A stretch of 27,001 nt of DNA from Porphyromonadaceae bacterium UBA7176. Lineage in GTDB: Bacteria; Bacteroidota; Bacteroidia; Bacteroidales; Muribaculaceae. How positions within the stretch are numbered: position 1 is the first letter of the stretch; every line of letters starts with the position of its first letter. A model generated the notes under the pieces. It had not been told where the DNA came from. It ran no database searches and was given only the letters and a program-made list of their open reading frames with translations. This document shows positions 1 through 7,113 of this stretch, piece by piece. The position numbers were made by a program, and so were the translations under genes. The DNA lies in contig DKVO01000013.1 in the NCBI GenBank assembly GCA_002491245.1, positions 1-27,001 of the forward strand. Direction: 5' to 3'.

Positions 1-23
1 ACTAATTTCCACCACTTACTTAT
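1..23. repeat. Left copy of a 23-bp inverted repeat shared by both window ends
   Basis: The first 23 bases (beginning ACTAATTTCC and ending CTTACTTAT) recur as an exact reverse complement at 26978-27000. Similarity stops abruptly at base 24. The copy lies just upstream of the promoter of the aromatic attenuator. The sequence does not show whether this is the end of a mobile element, an inversion site, a dispersed repeat, or a contig-end effect. Confidence 0.8.
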
Positions 24-45
24 GAGTAAAATTTATTGGCAAAAT

Positions 46-77
46 GTTGCATAATTGAAAAAGATGGATTAATTTTG
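46..77 (+). promoter_or_regulatory. Bacteroidetes-type promoter of the aromatic operon leader
   Basis: A -7 box TAATTTTG at 70-77 fits TAnnTTTG exactly. Twenty bases upstream is GTTG (46-49), a near match to the -33 TTTG. Transcription would start around 82-86, about 15 bases before the leader peptide ATG at 99. It is the only convincing promoter upstream of pheA. Confidence 0.6.
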
Positions 78-98
78 CCACATCAAGTTAAAGAAAGT

Positions 99-182
99 AT
101 GTCGAAACGATTTTACGCATATTATTTTTCGTACTTCTATTTTGCCAAGGAATGGAAGCGGGACGGCATATGCTTGATATGA
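99..182 (+). CDS. Phe/Tyr-rich leader peptide of the aromatic attenuator
   Basis: This is a 27-codon ORF, ATG at 99 to TGA at 180. Residues 5-15 read FYAYYFSYFYF, nine aromatic residues of eleven (four Phe, five Tyr), with one Trp at residue 19. Such clustering of regulated codons in a short ORF between a promoter and an intrinsic terminator, directly upstream of genes making Phe and Tyr, is the hallmark of a ribosome-mediated attenuator leader peptide (the enterobacterial pheL/pheA case is the known analogue). Its product probably has no role of its own; what matters is where the ribosome pauses. A ribosome stalled on codons 111-143 would leave 158-171 free to form the antiterminator. The Trp codon (153-155) is so close to that segment that a stall there would cover it, so I infer sensing of Phe and Tyr rather than Trp. 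Confidence 0.85.
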   Translation: MSKRFYAYYFSYFYFAKEWKRDGICLI

Positions 183-215
183 CAGTGACAATAGGTTAGC
201 AAAATATGATCCCGC
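158..215 (+). promoter_or_regulatory. Predicted antiterminator pairing of the attenuator
   Basis: GCGGGA at 158-163 is identical to part of the terminator 3' arm (232-237) and complementary to TCCCGC at 210-215, the terminator 5' arm. The pairing can extend through ATAT at 168-171 with ATAT at 204-207 across a small internal loop. Forming it sequesters the 5' arm and prevents the terminator at 209-238. The upstream strand lies within the 3' part of the leader ORF, just past the aromatic codons, as expected for ribosome-controlled attenuation. Pairing was read by eye; no energies were computed. Confidence 0.7.
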
Positions 216-245
216 ATCTCTTTGGAGATTTGCGGGATTTTTTTT
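209..245 (+). terminator. Intrinsic terminator (attenuator) before pheA
   Basis: An 8-bp outer stem (ATCCCGCA, 209-216, with TGCGGGAT, 231-238) encloses a second stem TCTC/GAGA with loop TTTG, followed at once by eight T residues (238-245). The hairpin ends 22 bases before the pheA start and sits downstream of the leader peptide rather than after a gene, so it works as a regulated terminator. Confidence 0.9.
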
Positions 246-267
246 AATTCAGACTAAAAGAGCAGAT

Positions 268-1134
268 ATGACAGACGGAATACGAAACGGCAAACGCGTG
301 GCTATACAAGGTGTGGCCGGATGTTACCATGATGCGGCTGCACATGCTTACTTTGGAGGCGGTGTGGATACGGTTGCCTGCGATACTTTCCAAAAGATGT
401 TTGAGGAGCTTGCGTCGGATGCTTCGATGCTGGGTATCATGGCGATAGAGAACACTATAGCCGGGTCGCTCTTGCAGAACCATGAACTGCTCAGGACATC
501 GGCCATGCAGGTTGTGGGGGAGTACAAGATGCGAATCAGCCACACCTTGTGCGCTCTTCCGGGGCAAAGTATCGATAGTCTGACGGAGGTCAATTCGCAC
601 CCTATGGCGCTGATGCAGTGCGAGCAATATCTGCACAGACATCCCAATCTGAGGATGATAGAAAAATTCGACACAGCCGGCAGCGCCAGAGAGATAGCTG
701 AAAATAAACTGACAGGCCATGCGGCTATCTGCGGCGAGTATGCGGCCCGTCTCTACGGTCTCGAAATTCTTGAGAGTGGCATAGAGACCAACAAGCGTAA
801 TTTTACCCGATTTCTAATACTTGCAGATCCGTCGTCGTTGCAGGAAGTGCGTCCGTCGGAGAGGGATATCGACAAATCTTCGGTGGTGTTCACTTTGCCT
901 CATTCGACCGGTGCGTTGTCGAAGGTGCTGACTATATTGTCGTTCTACGATATCAACCTTACCAAGATACAGTCGATGCCAATCGTCGGCCGCGAATGGG
1001 AATACCGTTTCTACATCGATCTTGCATTCGACAGCTATCACCGCTACCGTCAGGCAGTAGATGCTGTGCGTCCGTTGACAAATGATCTCCGTATATTGGG
1101 CGAATACACCGCCTGCCAAAATGAATTGATATGA
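268..1134 (+). CDS. pheA: Prephenate dehydratase
   Basis: A 288-residue monofunctional prephenate dehydratase that converts prephenate to phenylpyruvate, the committed step to phenylalanine, in the cytosol. The catalytic domain covers about residues 9-185, with IENTIAGS near 60-67, SHPMALMQC near 110-118 and the signature TRF at 180-182. A C-terminal ACT domain (about 205-280) begins at the GALSKVL segment near 215-221 and would bind Phe for feedback inhibition; the usual ESRP element appears here as IQSMP. There is no fused chorismate mutase; that activity is in the third gene of the operon. The ATG at 268 lies 22 bases past the attenuator T-run, so expression should depend on antitermination. 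It overlaps the next gene by four bases (ATGA). Confidence 0.95.
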   Translation: MTDGIRNGKRVAIQGVAGCYHDAAAHAYFGGGVDTVACDTFQKMFEELASDASMLGIMAIENTIAGSLLQNHELLRTSAMQVVGEYKMRISHTLCALPGQSIDSLTEVNSHPMALMQCEQYLHRHPNLRMIEKFDTAGSAREIAENKLTGHAAICGEYAARLYGLEILESGIETNKRNFTRFLILADPSSLQEVRPSERDIDKSSVVFTLPHSTGALSKVLTILSFYDINLTKIQSMPIVGREWEYRFYIDLAFDSYHRYRQAVDAVRPLTNDLRILGEYTACQNELI

Positions 1135-2297
1135 AAAAGATACATGCAGCCGACCGGGTGGAGTCGGTACAGGAATATTATTTCTCGCGTAAGTTGCGCG
1201 AGGTGGCTCGCCTCAACTCCGAGGGCCTTGATATAATATCGCTCGGCATAGGGTCGCCCGACCGTATGCCTCCGGCAGATGTCATCGACACCTTATGTGA
1301 AGTGTCGCGTCAAGCCAATGCCCACGGTTATCAGCCTGGGAAAGGTATACCTGAGCTGAGGGATGCTATGGCACGTTTCTATAGACGCCACTATGGAGTA
1401 GAGCTTGATGCCGACAGCGAGATACAGCCCCTGATAGGGTCGAAGGAAGGTATACTGCATGTGTCGCTGGCGTTTCTCAATCCCGGCGACGGGGTGTTGG
1501 TGCCCGATCCGGGGTATCCGACCTACACGTCGGTGAGCCGTCTTGCCGGGGCTGAGATATTTACCTATGACCTTAGCGAAGATAATGGCTGGCACCCCGA
1601 CTTCGATGCTCTGGAGCGTCTGCCTCACGACCGCATAAAGCTGATGTGGGTGAATTATCCCCATATGCCCACCGGCGCACCTGCCACAGCCGAACTTTTT
1701 GCCCGCTTGATAGACTTCGGTCGGCGTCACGGTATAGTGATAGCCCACGACAATCCTTACAGTTTTATCCTCAACGATACCCCGATGAGCATATTGCAGA
1801 CCCCGGGGGCCAAGGATGTTGCTATAGAGATGAACTCGATGAGCAAGAGCCACAATATGGCCGGTTGGCGCATAGGAATGCTGACTTCAAATCCTACGTT
1901 CATACAGTGGGTGCTGAAGGTGAAGAGCAATATAGATTCGGGACAGTTCCGACCCATGATGCTTGCCGCCGCTCAGGCCCTCGATGTTCCGGATGATTGG
2001 TACAAGTCGAATAACGAAGCTTACGGACGTCGCAAAAAGATTGCACTCGAGATAATGGATACTCTCGGTTGCCGGGCAGATGAGAATAGCGTGGGAATGT
2101 TTCTTTGGGGCCGGATACCTGACGAAGAGCCGTCGTCTGAGGCTATGGCAGACAGGATACTCTACGGGGCCCGGGTGTTTGTCGCTCCGGGATTTATATT
2201 CGGGCATAATGGCGAGCGGTATATACGCATATCGCTATGTGCGGCAGAAGAGAAACTTGAGCAGGCTCTGCTCCGTATAAAACAACTTAAAAAGTAA
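1131..2297 (+). CDS. PLP-dependent class I/II aminotransferase (aromatic operon)
   Basis: A 388-residue fold-type I aminotransferase. The PLP-binding lysine is K239 in SMSKSHNMAGWRIG, with the family motif GWRIG just after it; the NYPHMPTGAPA segment (the NPxNPTG region) lies near residue 177 and a C-terminal phosphate/carboxylate-binding arginine is in YIRISLC. It resembles the LL-diaminopimelate/aspartate aminotransferase group. Its place between pheA and DAHP synthase argues that it transaminates phenylpyruvate and 4-hydroxyphenylpyruvate to Phe and Tyr with glutamate as donor, which is inference from context. Translation is probably coupled to pheA through the ATGA overlap. A diaminopimelate or aspartate role cannot be excluded from sequence alone. 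Confidence 0.9.
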   Translation: MKKIHAADRVESVQEYYFSRKLREVARLNSEGLDIISLGIGSPDRMPPADVIDTLCEVSRQANAHGYQPGKGIPELRDAMARFYRRHYGVELDADSEIQPLIGSKEGILHVSLAFLNPGDGVLVPDPGYPTYTSVSRLAGAEIFTYDLSEDNGWHPDFDALERLPHDRIKLMWVNYPHMPTGAPATAELFARLIDFGRRHGIVIAHDNPYSFILNDTPMSILQTPGAKDVAIEMNSMSKSHNMAGWRIGMLTSNPTFIQWVLKVKSNIDSGQFRPMMLAAAQALDVPDDWYKSNNEAYGRRKKIALEIMDTLGCRADENSVGMFLWGRIPDEEPSSEAMADRILYGARVFVAPGFIFGHNGERYIRISLCAAEEKLEQALLRIKQLKK

Positions 2298-2311
2298 ATA
2301 CTGAAAAAATT

Positions 2312-3388
2312 ATGAAAGATATACAAGCCTTATTTCCGATACAATCATACAATGACCGTCCTCTTGTGATAGCCGGCCCCTGCAGTGCCGAAAGCGAGGA
2401 ACAGATGCTTGCCACGGCTCGCGGTCTGGCTCGCAACGGGGTGAAGATATTCCGCGCCGGCATATGGAAGCCACGCACGAAACCTGGTGGATTCGAGGGT
2501 GTCGGCAGTGTCGGTTTCCCGTGGCTTGCCAAGGTAAAGGAAGAGACTGGTATGCTTACTGCTACCGAGGTCGCCAACCGTCAGCATGTCGAGGTTGCCC
2601 TCGATGCCGGGGTGGATCTGCTATGGATAGGGTCGAGAACGTCGGCCAATCCTTTTGCGGTGCAGGAGATAGCCGATGCCTTGCGCGACTCTGGAGTCGA
2701 TATCCCGGTGCTTGTTAAAAATCCGGTCAACCCCGACCTCGAGCTATGGATAGGTGCCCTTGAGCGAGTGTATAACGCCGGCATACACCGGATAGGAGCT
2801 ATCCACCGGGGGTTCAGCGCTTATGGCCGCCATATCTACCGCAATATGCCTCAGTGGCATATACCGATAGAGCTACGCCGCCGCTACCCGGCCCTGACGC
2901 TTATCTGCGACCCGAGTCATATCGGTGGTAAGCGTGAGCTGATAGCGCCGTTGTCGCAGCAGGCTCTTGATATGGGTTTCGACGGCCTTATCGTGGAGAG
3001 CCACTGCAATCCCGACTGTGCCTGGAGCGACAAAGACCAACAGGTGACACCCGAAGTGCTCGAGGTGATACTCGATGCACTTGTGCTGCGCGACTCGGCT
3101 GTTACGACGGAGAGTCTCGCCATGCTCCGTCGTCAGATCGACGGACTCGACAACGAACTTCTCGAGGTGCTGAACAAGCGTATGGCGGTTTCGCGCGAGA
3201 TTGGCCGATACAAGAAAGAGCATAGTATGCCGGTGGTGCAGATCGGCCGTCATGATGAGATAATGCAAAACCGCGTGAAGTCGGCCGAGGATATGGGTAT
3301 GGATGGCGATTTCATGCGAACGGTGCTGTCGGCCATACATGAGGAGTCGGTACGTCAGCAGATAGAAATTTTCAACGGAGGCAAGTGA
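2312..3388 (+). CDS. Bifunctional DAHP synthase / chorismate mutase
   Basis: A 358-residue fusion. Residues about 1-260 are a DAHP synthase of the KDO8P-synthase-like subgroup, with AGPCSAESE at 21-29, KPRTKPGGF at 53-61 and a CDPSHIGGKR segment. It condenses phosphoenolpyruvate and erythrose 4-phosphate, the first step of the shikimate pathway. Residues about 270-355 form an all-helical AroQ-type chorismate mutase (LRRQIDGLDNELLEVLNKRM, then IGRYKKEH), which turns chorismate into prephenate for the flanking pheA and tyrA products. Entry and branch-point enzymes are thus in one polypeptide; in related fusions the mutase domain also serves allosteric control. It starts 14 bases after the aminotransferase stop, and its TGA overlaps the next ATG by one base. 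Confidence 0.95.
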   Translation: MKDIQALFPIQSYNDRPLVIAGPCSAESEEQMLATARGLARNGVKIFRAGIWKPRTKPGGFEGVGSVGFPWLAKVKEETGMLTATEVANRQHVEVALDAGVDLLWIGSRTSANPFAVQEIADALRDSGVDIPVLVKNPVNPDLELWIGALERVYNAGIHRIGAIHRGFSAYGRHIYRNMPQWHIPIELRRRYPALTLICDPSHIGGKRELIAPLSQQALDMGFDGLIVESHCNPDCAWSDKDQQVTPEVLEVILDALVLRDSAVTTESLAMLRRQIDGLDNELLEVLNKRMAVSREIGRYKKEHSMPVVQIGRHDEIMQNRVKSAEDMGMDGDFMRTVLSAIHEESVRQQIEIFNGGK

Positions 3389-4161
3389 TGAAGATACTTA
3401 TAATAGGAGCCGGTAAGATGGGCTCGTTCTTCTGTGATGTGTTGTCGGGCAAGCATGATGTCGGAGTTATCGATACTGATCCACGGAGATTGCTGTTCAC
3501 GTATAATTGCCGTCGTTTCGGGAGCTTCGACGAGGTGGATGCCTTCGACCCCGATATGGTGATCAACGCCGCGACGGTGAAGTATACTCTCGATGCATTC
3601 AGGGCAGTGTTGCCCCATGTGGCGGACAGATGCATCCTGAGCGACATCGCGTCGGTGAAGACAGGTCTGCCCGAGTTTTATGCCGGGTGCGGACATCCGT
3701 TCGTGTCTACCCACCCTATGTTTGGCCCTACGTTTGCGTCGCTGAGCAATCTCGCCAGCGAAAACGCCATAATCATCAGCGAAGGTGACCACCTCGGCAA
3801 AGTGTTTTTTAAAGACATTTATTCAGAGCTTGGTCTTCATATAGAGCATTATACCTTTGAGGAGCACGACCGCACGATAGCCTACTCGTTGTCGATCCCA
3901 TTTGCGTCGTCGCTCGTTTTCGGAGCCTGTATGAAACACCAGTCGGCACCCGGCACTACTTTCAAACGCCACAAGCAGATTGCCGACGGCCTTATGGGCG
4001 AGGATGATTATCTGTTGGGTGAAATCCTGTTTAATCCCAACACACCGCAGCAACTTGAGAAAATTCGAGAGAAACTGGCTGAGTTACAGGATATAGTAGA
4101 GCGCCGCGATACTGTCGGTATGGGTAAATTTTTAGCCCGGGTGCGCGAAAATCTGCAATAA
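3388..4161 (+). CDS. tyrA: Prephenate dehydrogenase
   Basis: A 257-residue NAD(P)-dependent dehydrogenase that oxidatively decarboxylates prephenate to 4-hydroxyphenylpyruvate, the tyrosine branch. The N-terminus is a Rossmann fold (ILIIGAGKMG), and STHPMFGP in mid-protein is the conserved prephenate dehydrogenase H-P-M-F-G-P motif. There is no ACT domain, so feedback control probably rests on other enzymes and on the attenuator. I chose ATG at 3388 because it has a good GGAGG about seven bases upstream and forms a TGATG junction with the preceding gene; a GTG one codon earlier is possible but less likely. It is the last gene of the operon and converges on the minus-strand gene at 4197. Confidence 0.93.
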   Translation: MKILIIGAGKMGSFFCDVLSGKHDVGVIDTDPRRLLFTYNCRRFGSFDEVDAFDPDMVINAATVKYTLDAFRAVLPHVADRCILSDIASVKTGLPEFYAGCGHPFVSTHPMFGPTFASLSNLASENAIIISEGDHLGKVFFKDIYSELGLHIEHYTFEEHDRTIAYSLSIPFASSLVFGACMKHQSAPGTTFKRHKQIADGLMGEDDYLLGEILFNPNTPQQLEKIREKLAELQDIVERRDTVGMGKFLARVRENLQ

Positions 4162-4173
4162 ACGCTCCCGGGC
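4135..4173 (+). terminator. Hairpin spanning the tyrA stop codon
   Basis: GCCCGGGTGCG (4135-4145) pairs with CGCTCCCGGGC (4163-4173) with one mismatch; the TAA stop lies in the loop. No clear T-run follows on either strand, so this is a candidate terminator or 3' stabilising stem between two convergent transcription units. Confidence 0.4.
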
Positions 4174-4196
4174 CTGAAAGATGATAAAACGAGGGT

Positions 4197-4475
4197 TCAG
4201 AAAGTGAATTTCTCGAGTTTCATTGGCGCTATAGCCTCGATTTTTGGTACAAGGGCCTGAAAGTGAGGCGCTGCCATGTGGGCTGCGAGATCTTCTTCTG
4301 TGGCCCAAGTCTCACAGATCATGAGATTGGCCGGGATTGTGGTCGATTCGAAGAGATCGTAGGCGATGCAGCCTTTGTCGAGTCGCGATTTTTCGACGAG
4401 TTCGGCAGCTATTGCCTTGAGCTCGTCTTTTTTCTCTTTGTCGCTTACGGCGACGAAAACGTTGAGTCTGATCAT
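4197..4475 (-). CDS. YgiN-like antibiotic biosynthesis monooxygenase family protein
   Basis: A 92-residue single-domain protein of the ABM dimeric alpha-beta barrel fold. Features typical of the family are the N-terminal strand IRLNVFVAV, the segment KGCIAYDLFEST, the ICETWATEEDLAAHMAAPHF signature and a short C-terminal strand. Relatives include quinol monooxygenases (YgiN) and enzymes that need no cofactor, but many members have no known substrate and some handle autoinducer-2 or heme, so I give no reaction. It starts 24 bases after the Gfo/Idh/MocA gene and is probably co-transcribed with it. Confidence 0.85.
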   Translation of the reverse strand: MIRLNVFVAVSDKEKKDELKAIAAELVEKSRLDKGCIAYDLFESTTIPANLMICETWATEEDLAAHMAAPHFQALVPKIEAIAPMKLEKFTF

Positions 4476-4499
4476 GGTTATTGGTATTTGGTTGTTAGT

Positions 4500-5522
4500 T
4501 TAAAATTTGTCGGCAGGAAAGACGACACCAGCCTGGCGTCGTATCTCGTCGAGCAGCGTGATTGTGGCGAGCGAGTTGGTGTGACTGTTGATTGCCGATT
4601 CGGAGCGCCCCGACTCGATGAGGTCGATAAACTCGGCTACTTCGTAGTAGTACTCATCGTTTGTCAGCCCGACGGAAAGCGTTTCAGGTTCGATGGTATC
4701 GTGTATGCCTCCTCCGAGATTTTTAGCGTTGGGGTAGAGTGTAAGCACGCGAGGAGCGTTGATTCGGTCGATTGTTATTGTTCCTTTCTCTCCCTGGATT
4801 TCCGATGGCAGTCGCGAGTCGGATATCTTGGAGTATACGGCAACAGCCTCCATTCCATCGTATGAAAAAGTGACAGATCCTTGCCCGTCGACTCCGGACG
4901 GCAGCAATGTCGCCGATGCCGATACCTTGTCGGGAATGCCGAAAAGTGCCACCATCGGGTAGATGGTGTATATGCCGAGGTCCATCAGTGCACCGGTGGA
5001 GTACTGAGGATTGAAGGCATTGACCATCTCACCGGCTTTGAACCGGTCGTATCTCGACGAGTATTGACAGAACGAGGCGAAGTAGCGTCGTATGGTTCCG
5101 AGACGGGCGATGTTGTCTGCCAATATTTTGAAATTCGGGCTCATGGTAGGTTTCATGGCCTCCATGAATACGACGCCATGTTTTTTTGCCGTCTCAATCA
5201 CGGCTTTTGCCTCACGGGCATTTGAGGCCATAGGCTTCTCACACAGCACATGCTTGCCTTGCTCCATGCAAAGGATGCTTTGGGAGGCGTGCAGGAAGTT
5301 TGGCGTGGCGATGTATACGGCGTCGATATCGGGCGATGCGGCCATACGCTCAAGCGAGGTGAAGGTGAGCGGAATGTTGTGGCGCTTGGCGAAAGCGTCG
5401 GCAGTATCCTGGCGACGGGAGCATACGGCCATGAGTTCGAAGCGTTTGTCCTGCGCCGCTCCGGCCAGAAGCCAGTCGCTTATAAAGTTTGTGCCTACGA
5501 CTCCAAATCGTATTTTGCCCAT
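4500..5522 (-). CDS. Gfo/Idh/MocA family oxidoreductase
   Basis: A 340-residue NAD(P)-dependent dehydrogenase of the glucose-fructose oxidoreductase/inositol dehydrogenase family. The N-terminal Rossmann domain starts at IRFGVVGTNFIS; the signature CEKPMA, whose lysine is catalytic in the family, lies near residue 94. The C-terminal alpha/beta domain includes GALMDLGIYTIYPM, which holds the conserved Asp of the active site. It probably oxidises or reduces a hydroxyl of a sugar, inositol or related cyclic compound; the substrate cannot be read from sequence. There is no signal peptide, unlike many Bacteroidetes members of the family, so it is cytosolic. First gene of a two-gene unit with the YgiN-like protein. 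Confidence 0.92.
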   Translation of the reverse strand: MGKIRFGVVGTNFISDWLLAGAAQDKRFELMAVCSRRQDTADAFAKRHNIPLTFTSLERMAASPDIDAVYIATPNFLHASQSILCMEQGKHVLCEKPMASNAREAKAVIETAKKHGVVFMEAMKPTMSPNFKILADNIARLGTIRRYFASFCQYSSRYDRFKAGEMVNAFNPQYSTGALMDLGIYTIYPMVALFGIPDKVSASATLLPSGVDGQGSVTFSYDGMEAVAVYSKISDSRLPSEIQGEKGTITIDRINAPRVLTLYPNAKNLGGGIHDTIEPETLSVGLTNDEYYYEVAEFIDLIESGRSESAINSHTNSLATITLLDEIRRQAGVVFPADKF

Positions 5523-5557
5523 ATTGATTGTTTTTGCCGTTGATATTGGTTTGTATG

Positions 5558-5565
5558 CAAAAGTA
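5558..5565 (-). promoter_or_regulatory. Probable promoter -7 box for the oxidoreductase gene
   Basis: On the minus strand this reads TACTTTTG, an exact TAnnTTTG, 35 bases before the start at 5522. No good -33 TTTG is visible at the usual distance. Confidence 0.45.
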
Positions 5566-5593
5566 ACAAAAAAATGCTAAAGGACGATTGTTG

Positions 5594-6088
5594 TCATAGT
5601 AATTTTAGCGCTATTGCGGCACAAGCTTCAGCGTCGGCGAGTGCGTGGTGATGGTTTTCGAGGCAATATCCACAAGCGCCGGCGACAGTGTGGAGCTGAT
5701 GGTCGGGTAATTGATTGCCGAGCATACGTCGCGACGCCGACAGGGTGCAAAGAAATCGATATCCGGGGTATTCCATGCCGTACTCGGCGAAGACGGCTTT
5801 GAGGCATCCTTCGTCGAAAGTTTTGTTGTGAGCTACCAAGGGCAAGCCTTCGATGAGGCTTTCGATCTGTTGCCATACTTCAGGAAATGTCGGAGCATCG
5901 GCGGTATCACGGGCAGAGAGGCCGTGGACACGGGTTGTCCAGTAAGTGTAATAGTCGGGGACAGGGCGTATAAGGCTGTAGAAGCGTCCAGTCTCTTTTC
6001 CGTCGCGAACGACCACAACGCCGACGGAGCATACGCTTGAGCGCCGTCCGTTGGCGGTTTCAAAATCTATTGCTGCAAAATCTTTCAT
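5594..6088 (-). CDS. DEDDh 3'-5' exonuclease (DnaQ-like)
   Basis: A 164-residue single-domain exonuclease resembling the proofreading epsilon subunit of DNA polymerase III. All motifs are visible: Exo I AIDFETA (D8, E10), Exo II VAHNKTFDEG and Exo III HHALADAEA, giving the acidic residues and the catalytic His. Metal-dependent 3'-5' degradation of DNA or RNA ends is expected. It has no BRCT, helicase or GIY-YIG domain, so it is a stand-alone nuclease, probably in repair or small-RNA turnover. It lies between the Gfo/Idh/MocA and AraC genes on the same strand with 71 and 52 bases of spacing, so read-through from the AraC promoter is possible. Confidence 0.9.
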   Translation of the reverse strand: MKDFAAIDFETANGRRSSVCSVGVVVVRDGKETGRFYSLIRPVPDYYTYWTTRVHGLSARDTADAPTFPEVWQQIESLIEGLPLVAHNKTFDEGCLKAVFAEYGMEYPGYRFLCTLSASRRMLGNQLPDHQLHTVAGACGYCLENHHHALADAEACAAIALKLL

Positions 6089-6140
6089 ATATCCGCGATA
6101 ATAACGCGGAAATAGACGAAAAAGTGTCTGCCGATAAAAA

Positions 6141-6947
6141 TTATTCGCGGTATGCAGCCGGGTTTATGCCGAGGTTCTGGCGGACGTAGCGGCTGAAGTG
6201 TGAGGTGGAGGAGAAACCGAACAAATCTGAGATCTGGGCGATGGTCAATGTTTTGTCTCTCAACAGACGAGATATATCGAGTATCGTGTAGCGTTTGATC
6301 CAATAGTTGGCCGGATATCCGCTGACCTTTTTAGATACTTCGGAGAGGTACTTCGGGGTGATGCAAATTTTGTCGGCATAGTAGCTTACATCGCGGCATG
6401 TGCGGAAAGTGCCATTTTCGAGCATGTTGAGGAAACGGCTCATTATAGATGCGCTTTGTATCGATATATTATCCTCTCTGTGCAGATGCGAGTGAAAATC
6501 GAAAAAATTGAGGATCATCCGCTGCACGGCATTGATTTTCATCTGCCAGTGGAAGTGGTGGCCGGAGTCTGCCATGCACGTCTCTACGGCATCGAAATCG
6601 TTGCAGCACCGTTGATGTTGTTTTTCGTCGAGATGCATTACCGGATTGAGAAACAGGGACAGTTGTCCTTTCATGCCGTAGTTTGAGTTTGGTGTGCAGA
6701 TCTCTATGTAGCCGGGCTTGATGTATATGGTGCGTACTTTGAAATCGTCGGAAGGCCTTATACCATCGATAAGTTTGCCTTTGCGGACAATCATCAGGTC
6801 GCCTTTATGCAATTCGAACGGGCGGCCGTTGAAGATAAATCTGCAGGAGCCACCGGTACATAAGGCATGGGCGAGGTAATCGGAATAGATGTCTGTTCCA
6901 AGACCATCCAACGTATCGGTTGCGATTATTTCGTCATTTTTGCACAT
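6141..6947 (-). CDS. AraC family transcriptional regulator
   Basis: A 268-residue regulator. Residues about 1-140 resemble an AraC-type cupin sensor domain (GGSCRFIFNGRPFELHKGDLMIVRKG is the typical double-stranded beta-helix segment). Residues about 165-268 carry two helix-turn-helix units, the second ending in the family signature IAQISDLFGFSSTSHFSRYVR followed by GINPAAYRE. The ligand is unknown. It is divergent from the DUF362 gene at 7114, with 166 bases between the starts, so that gene and itself are the likeliest targets; control of the more distant RND efflux operon is possible but not shown. Confidence 0.92.
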   Translation of the reverse strand: MCKNDEIIATDTLDGLGTDIYSDYLAHALCTGGSCRFIFNGRPFELHKGDLMIVRKGKLIDGIRPSDDFKVRTIYIKPGYIEICTPNSNYGMKGQLSLFLNPVMHLDEKQHQRCCNDFDAVETCMADSGHHFHWQMKINAVQRMILNFFDFHSHLHREDNISIQSASIMSRFLNMLENGTFRTCRDVSYYADKICITPKYLSEVSKKVSGYPANYWIKRYTILDISRLLRDKTLTIAQISDLFGFSSTSHFSRYVRQNLGINPAAYRE

Positions 6948-6964
6948 AACACCTTGTTGTATCG

Positions 6965-6972
6965 CAAAGTTA
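6965..6972 (-). promoter_or_regulatory. Promoter -7 box of the AraC gene
   Basis: The minus strand reads TAACTTTG, an exact TAnnTTTG, ending about 18 bases before the start codon. No TTTG stands 19-21 bases upstream, which would fit an activator-dependent or weak promoter. Confidence 0.45.
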
Positions 6973-7113
6973 GTGAAAAAGATTGTTCGGGCATCAGCCT
7001 CCGGAGTGTTTTTTTATAAAATAACGGAGATTTTGGTATGATTATCCGTAAAATGTGTAATGGTCAAATGCTTAAAAACATGCAATTTTGCGTTGTAAAC
7101 ATAAACATAAGCT

